Shown here piece by piece: positions 26,964-36,254 of a stretch of 64,000 bases of DNA. Source of the DNA: Bacteroidales bacterium (lineage in GTDB: Bacteria; Bacteroidota; Bacteroidia; Bacteroidales; Rikenellaceae); NCBI GenBank assembly GCA_910575495.1, contig CAJTFS010000004.1, positions 62,001-126,000 of the forward strand. Reading direction: 5' to 3'. Positions within the stretch are counted from its first letter, which is position 1. Each line of letters opens with the position of its first letter. Under the pieces are notes generated by a model. The model saw only the letters and a list, made by a program, of their open reading frames with translations. It had not been told where the DNA came from and searched no databases. The position numbers and the translations under genes are program-made.

Positions 26964-27069
26964 ATTAAAGTGAAAAGTGAAAGGTGAAAAGTTATAAGTA
27001 AAAGGTGAAAAGTGAAGCGGGTGCAAAAGATGTTCCGTCAGCGGCTTTTCACTTTTCAGTTTTCGCTTT
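26964..27069. repeat. AT-rich inverted-arm element between pepT and the OPT gene
   Basis: The left arm (aaagtgaaaagtgaaaggtg, continuing to 27018) and right arm (cttttcacttttcagttttc) are of opposite polarity around a 25-base core. The right arm encodes the last residues and stop of the OPT transporter. Confidence 0.7.
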
Positions 27070-29046
27070 CAGCGTGTGCCAAGTGAAGTAGGCTGCCAGG
27101 ATCAGATACATGGCCAGACCCGTCCACTCTGCGGCGTTCGACGCGGCCCATCCGGCGAGGAACCAGTCGACCTTGCAGAACTTCAGCACGGCGCTCACCA
27201 CGCCCATCAGAGCACCTCCGGCGATGAAGCCCGAAGCGATGAGCGTACCGCGGTCGAAGCGCGCCTTGTTGAGGTCGGCGTTCTTCGAACGGGTCGAGAC
27301 GAACCATGCCACCAGACCGCCCACGACCAGCGGGGCGTTGAGCTCCATGGGGATGAACATGCCCAGGGCGAAAGCCAGCGCCGGAATGTCGAGCAGCGTG
27401 AGCAGCAGGGCCAGCACCGCGCCGCAGAAGTAGAGCATCCACGGGGTCTGTCCGCCGGTCATCAAGGGCTGGATGACGGCTGCCATGGCGTTGGCCTGCG
27501 GAGCTACGAGGGCCCCCTCGCCCACGAAACCATAGGCTTTGTTCAACACGATCATCACGCCTGCCACGGTAGCGGCGGCAACGAACGTGCCGAAGAATTT
27601 CCAGGCCTCCTGCTTGCGGGGCGTGGTGCCGAGCCAGTAGCCGATCTTGAGGTCGGTGATGAAGCCGCCGGCCATCGAGAGGGCCGTGCAGACCACGCCG
27701 CCGATGACCAGTGCCGCCGTCATGCCGGTGGTGCCGCTGAGGCCTACGCTGACCAGAATCAGCGACGAGAGGATCAGCGTCATGAGCGTCATGCCCGAAA
27801 CGGGGTTGGTGCCCACGATGGCGATGGCGTTGGCCGCCACGGTGGTGAAGAGGAAAGCGATGACGAAGACCACCAGGATGGCCGTCACGGACTGGATCCA
27901 GCCGTCGAGCAGCCCGAAGTGGAAGAAGACGAAGATCGAGACGAGCGTGGCGACGAGGACGGCCAGAATCCGTTTCATCGGCAGGTCGCGGTCCGTGCGT
28001 CCGACGGCCACGGGCTGGCGCGTGCTGCCGCGGAGCTCGGTCACGGCGAGGCCCACGGCCTGGCGGATGATGCGCGACTGCTTGCAGATGCCGATGATGC
28101 CGGCCATGGCGATGCCGCCGATGCCCAGCGGCTTGCCGATGAACTGGAAGAGGTTTTCGGCGCTCGTCAGCTTGGCGGGATCGGCCAGCAGGTCCTGGCG
28201 CGTGACGCCCAGGAGCGCGGCCAGAGCGGCCGGGTCGAGCGCATCGCCGAGGAAGCCCACGAGCGGCACGATGATGAACCACACCAGACACGAACCGGCG
28301 GTGATGATGGTTGCGTACTTCAGACCGATGATGTACCCGAGGCCCATCACGGCGGCCGATGTGTTGAGGCTGAAGACCAACTTGAACTTGTCGGCTGCGG
28401 CGGCGCCCCACGCGCAGATGCGCGTCGAGACCGACTCGGTCCAGAGCCCGAACGTGCCGACGGCGAAGTCGTAGAGACCGCCGATCACGCCGGCGACGGC
28501 CAGCAGCTTGGCCTGCGCACCGCCCTTCTCGCCGGAGACGAGCACCTCGGTGGTGGCCGTCGCTTCGGGGAAGGGATACTTGCCGTGCATCTCCTTGACG
28601 AAGTACTTGCGGAACGGGATCAACAGCACGATGCCCAGCAGGCCGCCGAACAGCGACGAGAGGAAGACCTGCCAAAAGGCCGCTTCGAGCCCCAGGATGT
28701 AGAGGGCCGGGAGGGTGAAGATGGCGCCGGCGACGATGACGCCCGACGAAGCGCCGATCGACTGGATGATGACGTTCTGTCCGAGCATGTTCCGCTTGCC
28801 GCGGATGTTGCCGAGGCCCACGGCCAGAATGGCGATCGGAATGGCCGCCTCGAAGACCTGGCCGACCTTGAGGCCCAGGAAGGCCGCGGCGGCCGAGAAG
28901 ACGATGGCCATGATTACGCCCATCGTCACGGAGTAGGGCGTCACCTCGCGCGGCGAGGCGGTGGCAGGCATCGGGGGCGTGTATTCTTCGCCGGGGCGGA
29001 GTTCGCGGTAGGCGTTCTCCGGCAGCGAGACTTGGTTCTGTTCCAT
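27049..29046 (-). CDS. OPT family oligopeptide transporter
   Basis: The 665-residue inner-membrane protein has about 15 hydrophobic segments and the OPT family pattern: YSVTMGVIMAIVFSAAAAFL and GLKVGQVFEAAIPIAILAVG at the N-terminus, KYPFPEATATTEVL in the middle, and GTNPVSGMTLMTLILSS later. OPT proteins move small peptides or metal chelates using the proton gradient. Its neighbour pepT fits peptide import. The last few codons (LKAKTEK) lie in the right arm of the adjacent repeat, so the C-terminus seems to have been set by the repeat. The start ATG is preceded by no obvious promoter. Confidence 0.92.
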   Translation of the reverse strand: MEQNQVSLPENAYRELRPGEEYTPPMPATASPREVTPYSVTMGVIMAIVFSAAAAFLGLKVGQVFEAAIPIAILAVGLGNIRGKRNMLGQNVIIQSIGASSGVIVAGAIFTLPALYILGLEAAFWQVFLSSLFGGLLGIVLLIPFRKYFVKEMHGKYPFPEATATTEVLVSGEKGGAQAKLLAVAGVIGGLYDFAVGTFGLWTESVSTRICAWGAAAADKFKLVFSLNTSAAVMGLGYIIGLKYATIITAGSCLVWFIIVPLVGFLGDALDPAALAALLGVTRQDLLADPAKLTSAENLFQFIGKPLGIGGIAMAGIIGICKQSRIIRQAVGLAVTELRGSTRQPVAVGRTDRDLPMKRILAVLVATLVSIFVFFHFGLLDGWIQSVTAILVVFVIAFLFTTVAANAIAIVGTNPVSGMTLMTLILSSLILVSVGLSGTTGMTAALVIGGVVCTALSMAGGFITDLKIGYWLGTTPRKQEAWKFFGTFVAAATVAGVMIVLNKAYGFVGEGALVAPQANAMAAVIQPLMTGGQTPWMLYFCGAVLALLLTLLDIPALAFALGMFIPMELNAPLVVGGLVAWFVSTRSKNADLNKARFDRGTLIASGFIAGGALMGVVSAVLKFCKVDWFLAGWAASNAAEWTGLAMYLILAAYFTWHTLKAKTEK

Positions 29047-29144
29047 GGTTGGATGATTATGAATTGATCGGTGAAGAATGATTGCGCGCGCCGGCGGAAA
29101 TCATCCGTTTTTGATTCTCGGTCGTGCGGCGACGGGCTGCACGG

Positions 29145-29471
29145 TCATCGGTTGTCGCCGCTGCCGGCGATGCGGTTGCGCTCCATGCGTGAGCGGAGCT
29201 TGTCGACGTTGGTCTGCGCCACCTGCTCCAGATCGTATCCCAGGTCGTGGGAGAGCGTGGCGCAGTACCACAGCACGTCGCCGATCTCCTTCATGATCTC
29301 GGCTTTCTTTTCGGGGGTGAACCGGCGGTGTCCGTCGCGGATCACCTTCTTGACCTTGTCGGCCACTTCGCCCGCTTCGCCCGTGAGCCCGAGCGTGGGA
29401 TAGACGATGCGGCTCTCTTCGGGATAGATCGCCGTTTCGAGCGCGTGCTTCTGGTATTCGTTGAGTGTCAT
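29145..29471 (-). CDS. MazG-like nucleotide pyrophosphohydrolase
   Basis: The 108-residue protein has the all-alpha MazG/NTP-PPase fold. The metal-binding motifs are visible as LTGEAGEVADKVKKVIRD and MKEIGDVLWYCATL. Such single-domain members hydrolyse nucleoside triphosphates to monophosphates and are often house-cleaning enzymes; the substrate cannot be told from sequence. Start chosen at MTLNEYQKHALE, just downstream of a good promoter. It stands alone between murF and the OPT gene. Confidence 0.88.
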   Translation of the reverse strand: MTLNEYQKHALETAIYPEESRIVYPTLGLTGEAGEVADKVKKVIRDGHRRFTPEKKAEIMKEIGDVLWYCATLSHDLGYDLEQVAQTNVDKLRSRMERNRIAGSGDNR

Positions 29472-29501
29472 GCGTTTTGTTTGTTGGATTCTCTTTGTTT
29501 G

Positions 29502-29509
29502 CAAAAATA
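29502..29509 (-). promoter_or_regulatory. -7 element for the MazG-like gene
   Basis: TATTTTTG on the minus strand matches the Bacteroidota -7 consensus and lies 30 bases before the gene's ATG. A weaker ATTG-type -33 element is about 18 bases further upstream. Confidence 0.6.
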
Positions 29510-29583
29510 CTCAATAATTTCGGAACGGCAATCGTCCGGCCGCGCTTGCGTGCATAAAAATGCGCTTGTTGCGGGAATACGGG

Positions 29584-29674
29584 CGGCTCTCGGAGCCGCG
29601 CGGGCCGCAGCCTCCCCCGGCGGAGGCCCGCAGAATCCGGCTGTCGCCGGGCGTGCCCCGCAGGCTGCGACCCG
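29584..29674. repeat. GC-rich repeat module shared with the 36.4-36.8 kb region
   Basis: The stretch containing cggaggcccgcagaatccgg and gggcgtgccccgcaggctgc matches the reverse complement of about 36446-36535 and, in its second half, the direct sequence at 36732-36783. It lies in the murF-mazG gap, which has no gene. Confidence 0.6.
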
Positions 29675-29729
29675 AAAATCTCCTAACCGGCAGACGAAAA
29701 TCAGAATCGACAGGAGCGGAAAGGGCATG

Positions 29730-29764
29730 AAAAAACGCGACGGACCGGATAGCCGGTCCGTCGC
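29730..29764 (-). terminator. murF terminator
   Basis: On the minus strand a perfect 12-bp stem (gcgacggaccgg with a CTAT loop) is followed by GTTTTTT, a canonical intrinsic terminator 20 bases past the murF stop. Confidence 0.9.
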
Positions 29765-29783
29765 ATGGGTGTGCGGCAGGGAT

Positions 29784-31100
29784 TCAGAGCAGCCCGACGA
29801 CTTGGTCGAGACCGATCCCGTGCGAACCTTTGAGCAGCACGAGCGCATCGGCGATCGGACGGCTGCGGAGCGCTTCGGCCAGTTCGGTGCGGGAGGAGTA
29901 GCAGCGGATGCGGGCGGAAGCGTCGGGACCTTGTGCCGGGATGCCGGGGGCTTCGGTCGAAGCGGGAGTCCCGGTGCCTTGGGCGGAGCGGGCAGTTCGG
30001 GCGGCTTGGGCCGCTTCGGTGAAGCAGGGACCTACCAGATGCAGTTCGGCGGCGGGGTCTTGCGCGGCCAGCCCGAGGATGGCCGCATGTTCTTCGGCCG
30101 CCCAGGCGCCCAGTTCGAGCATGTCGCCCAGAATCAGCACGCGGCGGGCGCGCTGCCCGAGCGGTTCGGTCAGGAAATCGCCCACGGCGGCGCGCATGCT
30201 CGACGGATTGGCATTGTAGCAGTCGACGATGAGCGTGTTGCGTCCGGTGTCGAGGCGCTGCGAGCGGTTGTTGTCGGGGGCGTAGCTGCCGATGGCGTGG
30301 CGGATGCGTTCGTCGTCGATGTCGAAGTAGCGCCCGATGGCCACGGCGGCGGCGATGTTGTAGCGGTTGTAGTCGCCCGCCAGACGGCTCTCGATGTCCT
30401 CGGCCAGGCGCTCGGAGTAGGGTTCGGCGGCCAGCCCGGGGCGTTCGGCGACCATCTGCGTAAGCACGGGGTCCTCCTCGCGCACGAAGACGCGGCCGCC
30501 GTTCGAGGCCAGGAAATCGTAGAGCTCGCCCTTGCCGCGGCGGATGCCTTCGGGACCGCCGAATCCTTCGAGGTGCGAGCGCCCGATGTTGGTGAGGATG
30601 CCGTAGTTGGGCTCGGCGATGGCGGCCAGGCGGGCGATTTCTCCGCAGGCGCTGGCGCCCATCTCCACCACGCCGAACTGCGTGTCGCGCGTCATGGAGA
30701 GAAGCGTGAGGGGCACGCCGATGTGGTTGTTGAGGTTGCCGCGCGTGGCGCAGACCTCGAACCCTTCGGCCAGCACGCGGCTCACCAGTTCCTTGGTCGT
30801 GGTCTTGCCGTTGCTGCCCGCCACGGCGAGGATCGGGATACCCAGTGCCCGTCGATGTTCGCGCGCCAGCTCCTGCAGGGCTTCGAGCGTGTCGGAAACA
30901 AGCAACGTGCGTTCGTCGGTGACGGCCGCCGGGTCGTCCACGACGGCGTATGCCGCGCCCCGGGCCAGGGCTTCGGCCGCAAAACGGTTGCCGTCGAACG
31001 TGGCGCCCCGCAGCGCGAAGAAGAGCGACCCCGGCTCGATGCGCCGTGTGTCGGTCGAGACGAACGGATGGCGGCAGAAGAGATCGTAGAGCGCGGACAT
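29784..31100 (-). CDS. murF: UDP-MurNAc-tripeptide D-alanyl-D-alanine ligase
   Basis: This 438-residue ligase adds D-Ala-D-Ala to the peptidoglycan precursor. Motifs in order: VSTDTRRIEPGSLFFAL in the N-terminal domain, the P-loop VAGSNGKTTTKEL, VVEMGASACGEI, ILTNIGRSHLEGFGG, VDCYNANPSSM and LILGDMLELG. The C-terminal domain is interrupted near residues 360-395 by an Ala/Thr/Pro/Gly-rich insert (QAARTARSAQGTGTPAS and on) absent from usual MurF. Start chosen at MSALYDLF, four bases after manC; an ATG seven codons earlier would overlap manC. The pairing with manC links wall and surface-glycan synthesis. Confidence 0.94.
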   Translation of the reverse strand: MSALYDLFCRHPFVSTDTRRIEPGSLFFALRGATFDGNRFAAEALARGAAYAVVDDPAAVTDERTLLVSDTLEALQELAREHRRALGIPILAVAGSNGKTTTKELVSRVLAEGFEVCATRGNLNNHIGVPLTLLSMTRDTQFGVVEMGASACGEIARLAAIAEPNYGILTNIGRSHLEGFGGPEGIRRGKGELYDFLASNGGRVFVREEDPVLTQMVAERPGLAAEPYSERLAEDIESRLAGDYNRYNIAAAVAIGRYFDIDDERIRHAIGSYAPDNNRSQRLDTGRNTLIVDCYNANPSSMRAAVGDFLTEPLGQRARRVLILGDMLELGAWAAEEHAAILGLAAQDPAAELHLVGPCFTEAAQAARTARSAQGTGTPASTEAPGIPAQGPDASARIRCYSSRTELAEALRSRPIADALVLLKGSHGIGLDQVVGLL

Positions 31101-31104
31101 GGCC

Positions 31105-32178
31105 TCAGATGTGTTTGTCACCGTTGTGGTATTTCACTTCGTCGATGAATTTCTTGATGTTCTGCTCCTCGGAGCGGGGGCAGATCAGCAGTACGTCGTC
31201 GGTGTCGACCACGATGTACTCCTTCAGCCCGCTGATGACGGCTATCTTGTCCTTGGGCAGCGAGACGATCGACGAGCGCGTGTCGCAGAGGTAGCACCCC
31301 TCCTCGGGGGCGGCGTTGGCATAGCGGTCCTTGCGCGAGTGCTGGTAGAGCGAGCCCCACGTCCCCACGTCGCTCCAGCCGAACTCGCCGCAGCGGACAT
31401 AGACGTTGCCGGCCTTCTCCAGAATGCCGTAGTCGATCGAGATGGCGCGGCACTCCGAGAAGACCATCTCCACGATGTTCTGCTCGGCGTCGGTGCCTAG
31501 GGCGCGCATCAGGCCGCTGAAGAGGGCGTGGTGCTCGGGCAGGTGCTTCTCGAAGGCCTCGACGATGCTTCCGACCTTCCAGATGAAGATGCCCGAATTC
31601 CAGAAGAATTCGCCCGACCGGAGAAACGTCTGCGCCAGTTCGAGGTCGGGTTTTTCGGTGAAGCACTTCACCTTGCTGACAGGCTGCGAGTCCGACACCT
31701 GGATGTAGCCGTAGCCTGTGTCGGGCCGCGTGGGTTTGATGCCCACGGTCATCAGCGCATCGTTGTCCGCGGCGAACCGGAGGCACTCCTCCACGATGGC
31801 GCGGAAGTCTTCTTCGTTGAGGATCAGATGGTCCGACGGGGTGACGATCATCTCGGCCCCGGGGTCCTTCTTCAGCAGCGTGTAGGCCGCATAGGCGATG
31901 CAGGGCGCCGTGTTGCGGCCCACGGGTTCGCAGAGCACCTGCTTCTCGTCGAGTTCGGGCAGGTGTTCCAGCACCAGCTCCTTGTATTTGCGGTTGGTCA
32001 CGACCAGGAAGTTCTCCGGCGGGACCATCGGCGCGAAGCGTTCGTAGGTGTGGCGGATGAAGGACTTGCCCGTTCCCAGGATGTCGAGGAACTGCTTGGG
32101 CATCGACTGGCGGCTCTTGGGCCAGAAGCGCGTGCCGACGCCGCCGGCCATGATGACGCAATATCGGTTGTTGACCAT
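31105..32178 (-). CDS. manC: Mannose-1-phosphate guanylyltransferase
   Basis: This 357-residue nucleotidyltransferase makes GDP-mannose from mannose-1-phosphate and GTP for surface polysaccharides and glycoproteins. The signature MAGGVGTRFWPKSRQSMPKQ with activator Arg/Lys residues, VTPSDHLI, PDTGYGYIQ, and the substrate motif FTEKPD are visible, as is ISIDYGILEK. It is the short form without the C-terminal mannose-6-phosphate isomerase domain. murF follows after four bases. The gap upstream is long and holds weak divergent promoter-like sequences. Confidence 0.93.
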   Translation of the reverse strand: MVNNRYCVIMAGGVGTRFWPKSRQSMPKQFLDILGTGKSFIRHTYERFAPMVPPENFLVVTNRKYKELVLEHLPELDEKQVLCEPVGRNTAPCIAYAAYTLLKKDPGAEMIVTPSDHLILNEEDFRAIVEECLRFAADNDALMTVGIKPTRPDTGYGYIQVSDSQPVSKVKCFTEKPDLELAQTFLRSGEFFWNSGIFIWKVGSIVEAFEKHLPEHHALFSGLMRALGTDAEQNIVEMVFSECRAISIDYGILEKAGNVYVRCGEFGWSDVGTWGSLYQHSRKDRYANAAPEEGCYLCDTRSSIVSLPKDKIAVISGLKEYIVVDTDDVLLICPRSEEQNIKKFIDEVKYHNGDKHI

Positions 32179-32647
32179 CTTTTTTCTGTATATATTGATA
32201 GGTGTCTCTTTGGTTGTTCATTCGTGCAGGGTTTCCGGCTTCCACGGAGCTCCTGCAAATTCGGTGCTCTCCCCCGGCCCGGGCAAACCTCCTTCGCGGC
32301 AGGGGCTTCGGACCCGTTTCCGCTTCGGGCCGCCGTCCGGCAGCACCTCCGGCTCTCCGGCTGTCGCTCCGGTCCGTCCCTGCGGCCGGGAACGCAACTC
32401 CCGGAGGTCTCCCGCGACGCTTTGCGGCATAAGCCGGACGTCCGGTCCCACTAATCGGGGCATTGATTCTACAAAGATAAAAAAATTTCGTAACTTTGCC
32501 GCCCCGGCCGAATTTAAAAATCGGCAATCATCCGTTCGGCCTGCCCGTGTTCCGGGACCGGAGTTCCGGGCGGGATTCGCCGCCTGCCGCGGGGCCCGGC
32601 CATGCCGGTGCGTTGAGCGGGCGGCCGCGTAAAATTTTGTGCTTGAG
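32179..32647. other. Divergent intergenic region manC/pssA
   Basis: No gene is supported in these 469 bases. The manC-proximal half is GC-rich with many short ccgg inverted repeats. Around 32460-32500 the sequence turns AT-rich and carries a minus-strand TATCTTTG (32479-32472) and a plus-strand TAACTTTG (32491-32498), both matching the -7 consensus but without good -33 partners. Confidence 0.55.
32491..32498 (+). promoter_or_regulatory. Candidate -7 element for pssA-porin-transglycosylase
   Basis: TAACTTTG matches TAnnTTTG in a sharply AT-rich patch. No TTTG lies at the usual spacing upstream, so the call is tentative. The leader to pssA would be about 140 bases. Confidence 0.45.
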
Positions 32648-33358
32648 ATGCAGACGAAACTCTTCACCATACCCAATCTGCTGACCCTCTCCAACCTCCT
32701 GTGCGGAGCGCTGGGTACGGTCGCGGCGCTTGCCGGCGGCAATCTGACGCTGGCTTTCGGCCTGATGGTCGGCGGTGCCGTCTTCGACTTTTTCGACGGC
32801 TTCGCCGCCCGGCGTCTGGGCCAGGACGGCAAGCTGGGCGTCGAACTCGATTCGCTGGCCGACGACATTTCGTTCGGCCTGCTGCCCGCCTCCGTTCTCT
32901 ACGTCCTGTTCGGACGGATGCCGGGTGCGGCTTGGCTGCCCGGATGGGCGGGTCTTCTGCTTTTCGGCTATGCCGCTTTCGCTGCCTTGCGTCTGGCCAA
33001 GTTCAACATCGACGAGACGCAGCACGCCGAGTTCTGCGGGCTTCCGTCGCCCGGCGCCGCGCTGTTCTGCGCTTCGCTGGGGTTGCTCGCCGAGCAGCAG
33101 GGCGTCGTGTTGCCGCGCGAGGCCGTGTTGGCCGTCGGCCTTGTCGCCGGGGTGCTGATGGTCTCGCCCGTGCGGATGTTCTCTTTCAAGTTCGCCGGTT
33201 TCGGCTGGAAGGGCAACGAGCTGCGGTATGCGTTCGCGGCGCTCTTCGTCGTGCTGGCCGTTGCCGTGCGGTGGTGGGCCGTTCCCGCCATCGTGGCGCT
33301 CTACGTGCTCGTTTCGCTGGTGCGGTGGCTCGTCGGCCGTAAACCCCGCAATGTCTGA
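32648..33358 (+). CDS. pssA: CDP-diacylglycerol-serine O-phosphatidyltransferase
   Basis: This 236-residue inner-membrane enzyme makes phosphatidylserine, the precursor of phosphatidylethanolamine. The CDP-alcohol phosphotransferase signature is intact: DFFDGFAARRLGQDGKLGVE followed by LDSLADDISFG, giving the D-x2-DG-x2-AR-x8-G-x3-D-x3-D pattern. About seven membrane segments follow. I chose the ATG reading MQTKLFTIPNLLTL; a GTG three codons earlier is possible. The putative porin begins six bases after the stop. Confidence 0.94.
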   Translation: MQTKLFTIPNLLTLSNLLCGALGTVAALAGGNLTLAFGLMVGGAVFDFFDGFAARRLGQDGKLGVELDSLADDISFGLLPASVLYVLFGRMPGAAWLPGWAGLLLFGYAAFAALRLAKFNIDETQHAEFCGLPSPGAALFCASLGLLAEQQGVVLPREAVLAVGLVAGVLMVSPVRMFSFKFAGFGWKGNELRYAFAALFVVLAVAVRWWAVPAIVALYVLVSLVRWLVGRKPRNV

Positions 33359-33364
33359 GATCGG

Positions 33365-35497
33365 ATGTCCGGATTGTCCAACATAGCGATCCGTTTCCTT
33401 GCCGCCGGAGTGCTGCTCGCGCTCCCCGCCGGCGCATTCGCCCAGCTCGATGCCCGCGCTGTGCTGCGGGCGCAGCAGCGGGGCGAAGAAACGTCGCTCT
33501 ACGGCACCAATCCCTACGAAAACGACTCCGAAACGGAGGGCGAGCCGCAGGACACGACCCAAAAGGTCCGGCGCATCCGCAAACCTCTCGAATCCTACTT
33601 CTTCGACGACTCGATCCGTGCGCTTCCCAACTTCAAGTGGCACATCCGCCAGGACTACAACCGCGTGACCGTGGGTCCGCTCGACACCACCCTCACCGAC
33701 TACCGCATCGACTATCCTTTCTACCTCCAGGACGTGGGCGACATGGCGCAGGGGGCGCTCGGGCAGACCTCGTTGCCGCTCAACTATTTCCGGCGTCCGC
33801 AGTCGTTCGACTTCACCTTCGCCCGGCCCTACTACGCCTACACCTACAACATGGAGAACGTGCCGTTCTACAACACCAAACGGCCGCTCATCCGCATGAG
33901 CTACATCGAGTCGGGCCAGAAGCGCTACCGCGAGGAGAATTTCGACATCATGCTGGCGCAGAACATATCGCCCACCACGGGGTTCAATGTCGACTACAAG
34001 GCACGCGGCACGCGGGGCCAGTATATCTGGTCGCGCACCAAGAACCACAATCTGGCCGTGGCCTTCAACCACACGGGCAAGCGCTATTCGGTCCATGCGG
34101 CCTACTACAACAACCACATCGAGCAGCAGGAGAACGGCGGTGTCGTGGGCATCTGGGCCATTGCCGACACCACGTTCCAGATGCCTTCGGGCGTCCCCAT
34201 GAAACTGGCCGACGCCGAGGCCCGGAACATCTACCGCAACAACGCCTTCTTCGTCACGCAGTCCTACGGCATCCCCCTGCAGCGGATGACCGACCGCGAC
34301 TTCTCGATGGCCGGGCTTACGGCCGTCTACATCGGCCACTCGTTCCAGTACAGTTCGTGGAGCAAGGTTTATACCGACGTGCGGGCCGATTACACCGACG
34401 ATCGCGACCACCGCGACGAGAACGGCAACTTCGTGTCTGCGGACCACAGCTACTATGACGACTGGTTCATCAACCCCGCACAGTCGCGCGACTCGCTCTG
34501 CGAGCGGGTCATCTCCAACCGCTTTTTCGTGCAGGCGCAGCCCTGGGACCGCAACGGCGCGGTCGGCACGATAGATGCGGGTGTGGGGATCGATCTCCAT
34601 ACCTATTCGCAGTTCGGTATGGACGACTATCTCTCGGGCCGCCACCGCAAGACGAACAGGACCTCCTACTTCGCCTACGGTTCGGTCGGAGGCAAAATCA
34701 AGAGGTATGTCGACTGGGATGCCAACATCCGGTTCTACCCGTCGGGATACAGAGGCGGAGACCTCGAAATCGGCGCCCACCTGGCGCTGACGGGGTATAT
34801 CCGCCGTCACCCGCTGATTCTCGAAGGACGGTTTTCGGTCAGCCGCCGTTCGCCATCCTACTGGCAGGAGAATCTATTCTCGAACCACTACATGTGGTCC
34901 GCTCCTTTGAACAAGGAGAATGAGACTCGTTTCGAGGTCACGTTCTCGGTTCCCGACTTCGCTTTCGAGGCCGGGGTCCGGCAGGGCGTCGTCGGCAACA
35001 GCATCTACTACGCCGCCGACAGCCGCATCGCCCAGCACGGCGGCAACGTGAGCCTCTCGAGCGTGTATGCACGCAAGGATTTCCGCTTGGGCGGACTTCA
35101 CTTAGACAACAGGGTATTGTTGCAGTGGAGTACGGATCAGGAAGTTGTGCCCGTTCCGCTTCTGAGCGCCTACCTGTCGTATTATTACGAGTTCTGGGTG
35201 GTGCGCAACGTGTTGCGTCTGCAGATCGGACTGGACGGCCGCTACCACACGGTATACAAGGCCCCCGGTTACAATCCGGCTCTGTCAGTGTTCTACAACC
35301 AGCGCGAGGTCGGGGTGGGGAATTATCCCTACGTCGACGTCTTCGCCATGGCGAAGTGGAAGAGAATGCGTATTTTCTTGAAGTATCAGCATGTCAACAA
35401 GGGGCTGTTCGGCAACGGCGAGTATTTCTCCGTCGCCGGTTATCCGCTCAATCCCGGCATGTTCAAGATCGGCATCTCCTGGGGTTTCTATGATTAG
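33365..35497 (+). CDS. Putative outer-membrane porin (Porin_10 family)
   Basis: The 710-residue protein has a signal peptide (VLLALPAGAFAQ), a short acidic linker, and then a long beta-barrel with alternating aromatic strands, matching the Bacteroidota putative porin family Porin_10. Recognisable parts are YNRVTVGPLDTTLTDYRIDY, LGQTSLPLNYFRRP and the C-terminal YPLNPGMFKIGISWGFYD. Its transported substrate is not known. It is joined to pssA (six-base gap) and precedes a lytic transglycosylase, so the transcript serves the cell envelope. Confidence 0.88.
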   Translation: MSGLSNIAIRFLAAGVLLALPAGAFAQLDARAVLRAQQRGEETSLYGTNPYENDSETEGEPQDTTQKVRRIRKPLESYFFDDSIRALPNFKWHIRQDYNRVTVGPLDTTLTDYRIDYPFYLQDVGDMAQGALGQTSLPLNYFRRPQSFDFTFARPYYAYTYNMENVPFYNTKRPLIRMSYIESGQKRYREENFDIMLAQNISPTTGFNVDYKARGTRGQYIWSRTKNHNLAVAFNHTGKRYSVHAAYYNNHIEQQENGGVVGIWAIADTTFQMPSGVPMKLADAEARNIYRNNAFFVTQSYGIPLQRMTDRDFSMAGLTAVYIGHSFQYSSWSKVYTDVRADYTDDRDHRDENGNFVSADHSYYDDWFINPAQSRDSLCERVISNRFFVQAQPWDRNGAVGTIDAGVGIDLHTYSQFGMDDYLSGRHRKTNRTSYFAYGSVGGKIKRYVDWDANIRFYPSGYRGGDLEIGAHLALTGYIRRHPLILEGRFSVSRRSPSYWQENLFSNHYMWSAPLNKENETRFEVTFSVPDFAFEAGVRQGVVGNSIYYAADSRIAQHGGNVSLSSVYARKDFRLGGLHLDNRVLLQWSTDQEVVPVPLLSAYLSYYYEFWVVRNVLRLQIGLDGRYHTVYKAPGYNPALSVFYNQREVGVGNYPYVDVFAMAKWKRMRIFLKYQHVNKGLFGNGEYFSVAGYPLNPGMFKIGISWGFYD

Positions 35498-35541
35498 CGT
35501 ACTGTTCTGCACGGCATGAACCGCCCGCAAAACAACGTTGT

Positions 35542-36225
35542 ATGTTCAAAAAAACCGTTCTGACTTTAGCGTTCTTAACGATTTTCAACACTTTCTACGG
35601 TTTCAACGACCGTTCCGACGCTTCAGCGGCGGCTTCGGCCGTCCTCGGAGCCACCCATTCGCTCCTCATGGAGGGCGATTACGTTATCTCGGCCTACGAC
35701 GAGCTGATGCGTACGATCAGCGAGGAGGAGGGCCACGACTGGCGGCTCATGTCGGCCATCGCCTACCACGAGTCGCGCTTCCGTTCCGACCTCATGTCGC
35801 GGCGCGGCGCCCGGGGGCTGATGCAGATCATGCCCTCCGTCGCCCGGCAGTTCGGCGTGCCCGTCGAGGCGGTCTCCGATCCGGCCACCAACATCCGCGT
35901 GGCCAACAAGCTGCTGTCGCACATCGCCGGTACGCTCATCTTCGCCGAGGAGACGTCGGCCCGCGACCGTATCAGCATCATCCTGGCGTCGTACAACGGC
36001 GGACTGGGGCATGTCATCGACGCCCGGCGGCTCGCGCGGGCTTTCGGCGAGGATCCCGATTCGTGGGAGGTCGTCGCCCGTTATCTCGAGCTGAAGGCCG
36101 ATCCCGATTATTATCGTTCGGAGGAGGTCCGGTGCGGCCGTTTCCTGGGCAGCGCCCAGACGCTCGCCTATGTCGACGATGTCGTCGACCATTACTACAA
36201 ATATTGCCGCATCGCCGCCCGGTAG
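35542..36225 (+). CDS. Membrane-targeted lytic transglycosylase (SLT domain, MltF-like)
   Basis: The 227-residue exported protein cleaves the glycan strand of peptidoglycan. The SLT fold is clear: catalytic Glu in IAYHESRFRSD, the GLMQIMPSVARQFGV motif, and ASYNGGLGHV. It has an N-terminal signal (TLAFLTIFNTFYG) and only a short linker, without the solute-binding domain of full MltF. It starts 44 bases after the porin and a strong terminator follows, so it ends the pssA operon. Confidence 0.92.
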   Translation: MFKKTVLTLAFLTIFNTFYGFNDRSDASAAASAVLGATHSLLMEGDYVISAYDELMRTISEEEGHDWRLMSAIAYHESRFRSDLMSRRGARGLMQIMPSVARQFGVPVEAVSDPATNIRVANKLLSHIAGTLIFAEETSARDRISIILASYNGGLGHVIDARRLARAFGEDPDSWEVVARYLELKADPDYYRSEEVRCGRFLGSAQTLAYVDDVVDHYYKYCRIAAR

Positions 36226-36254
36226 CCGCCGAACGTTGCGAATCGGATTTCATG

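Noticed and set aside
29247..31148. Plus-strand open frame of 633 codons opposite murF and mazG
   Set aside because: It crosses two real genes, a terminator and a gap, which no real gene would do. No recognisable domain.
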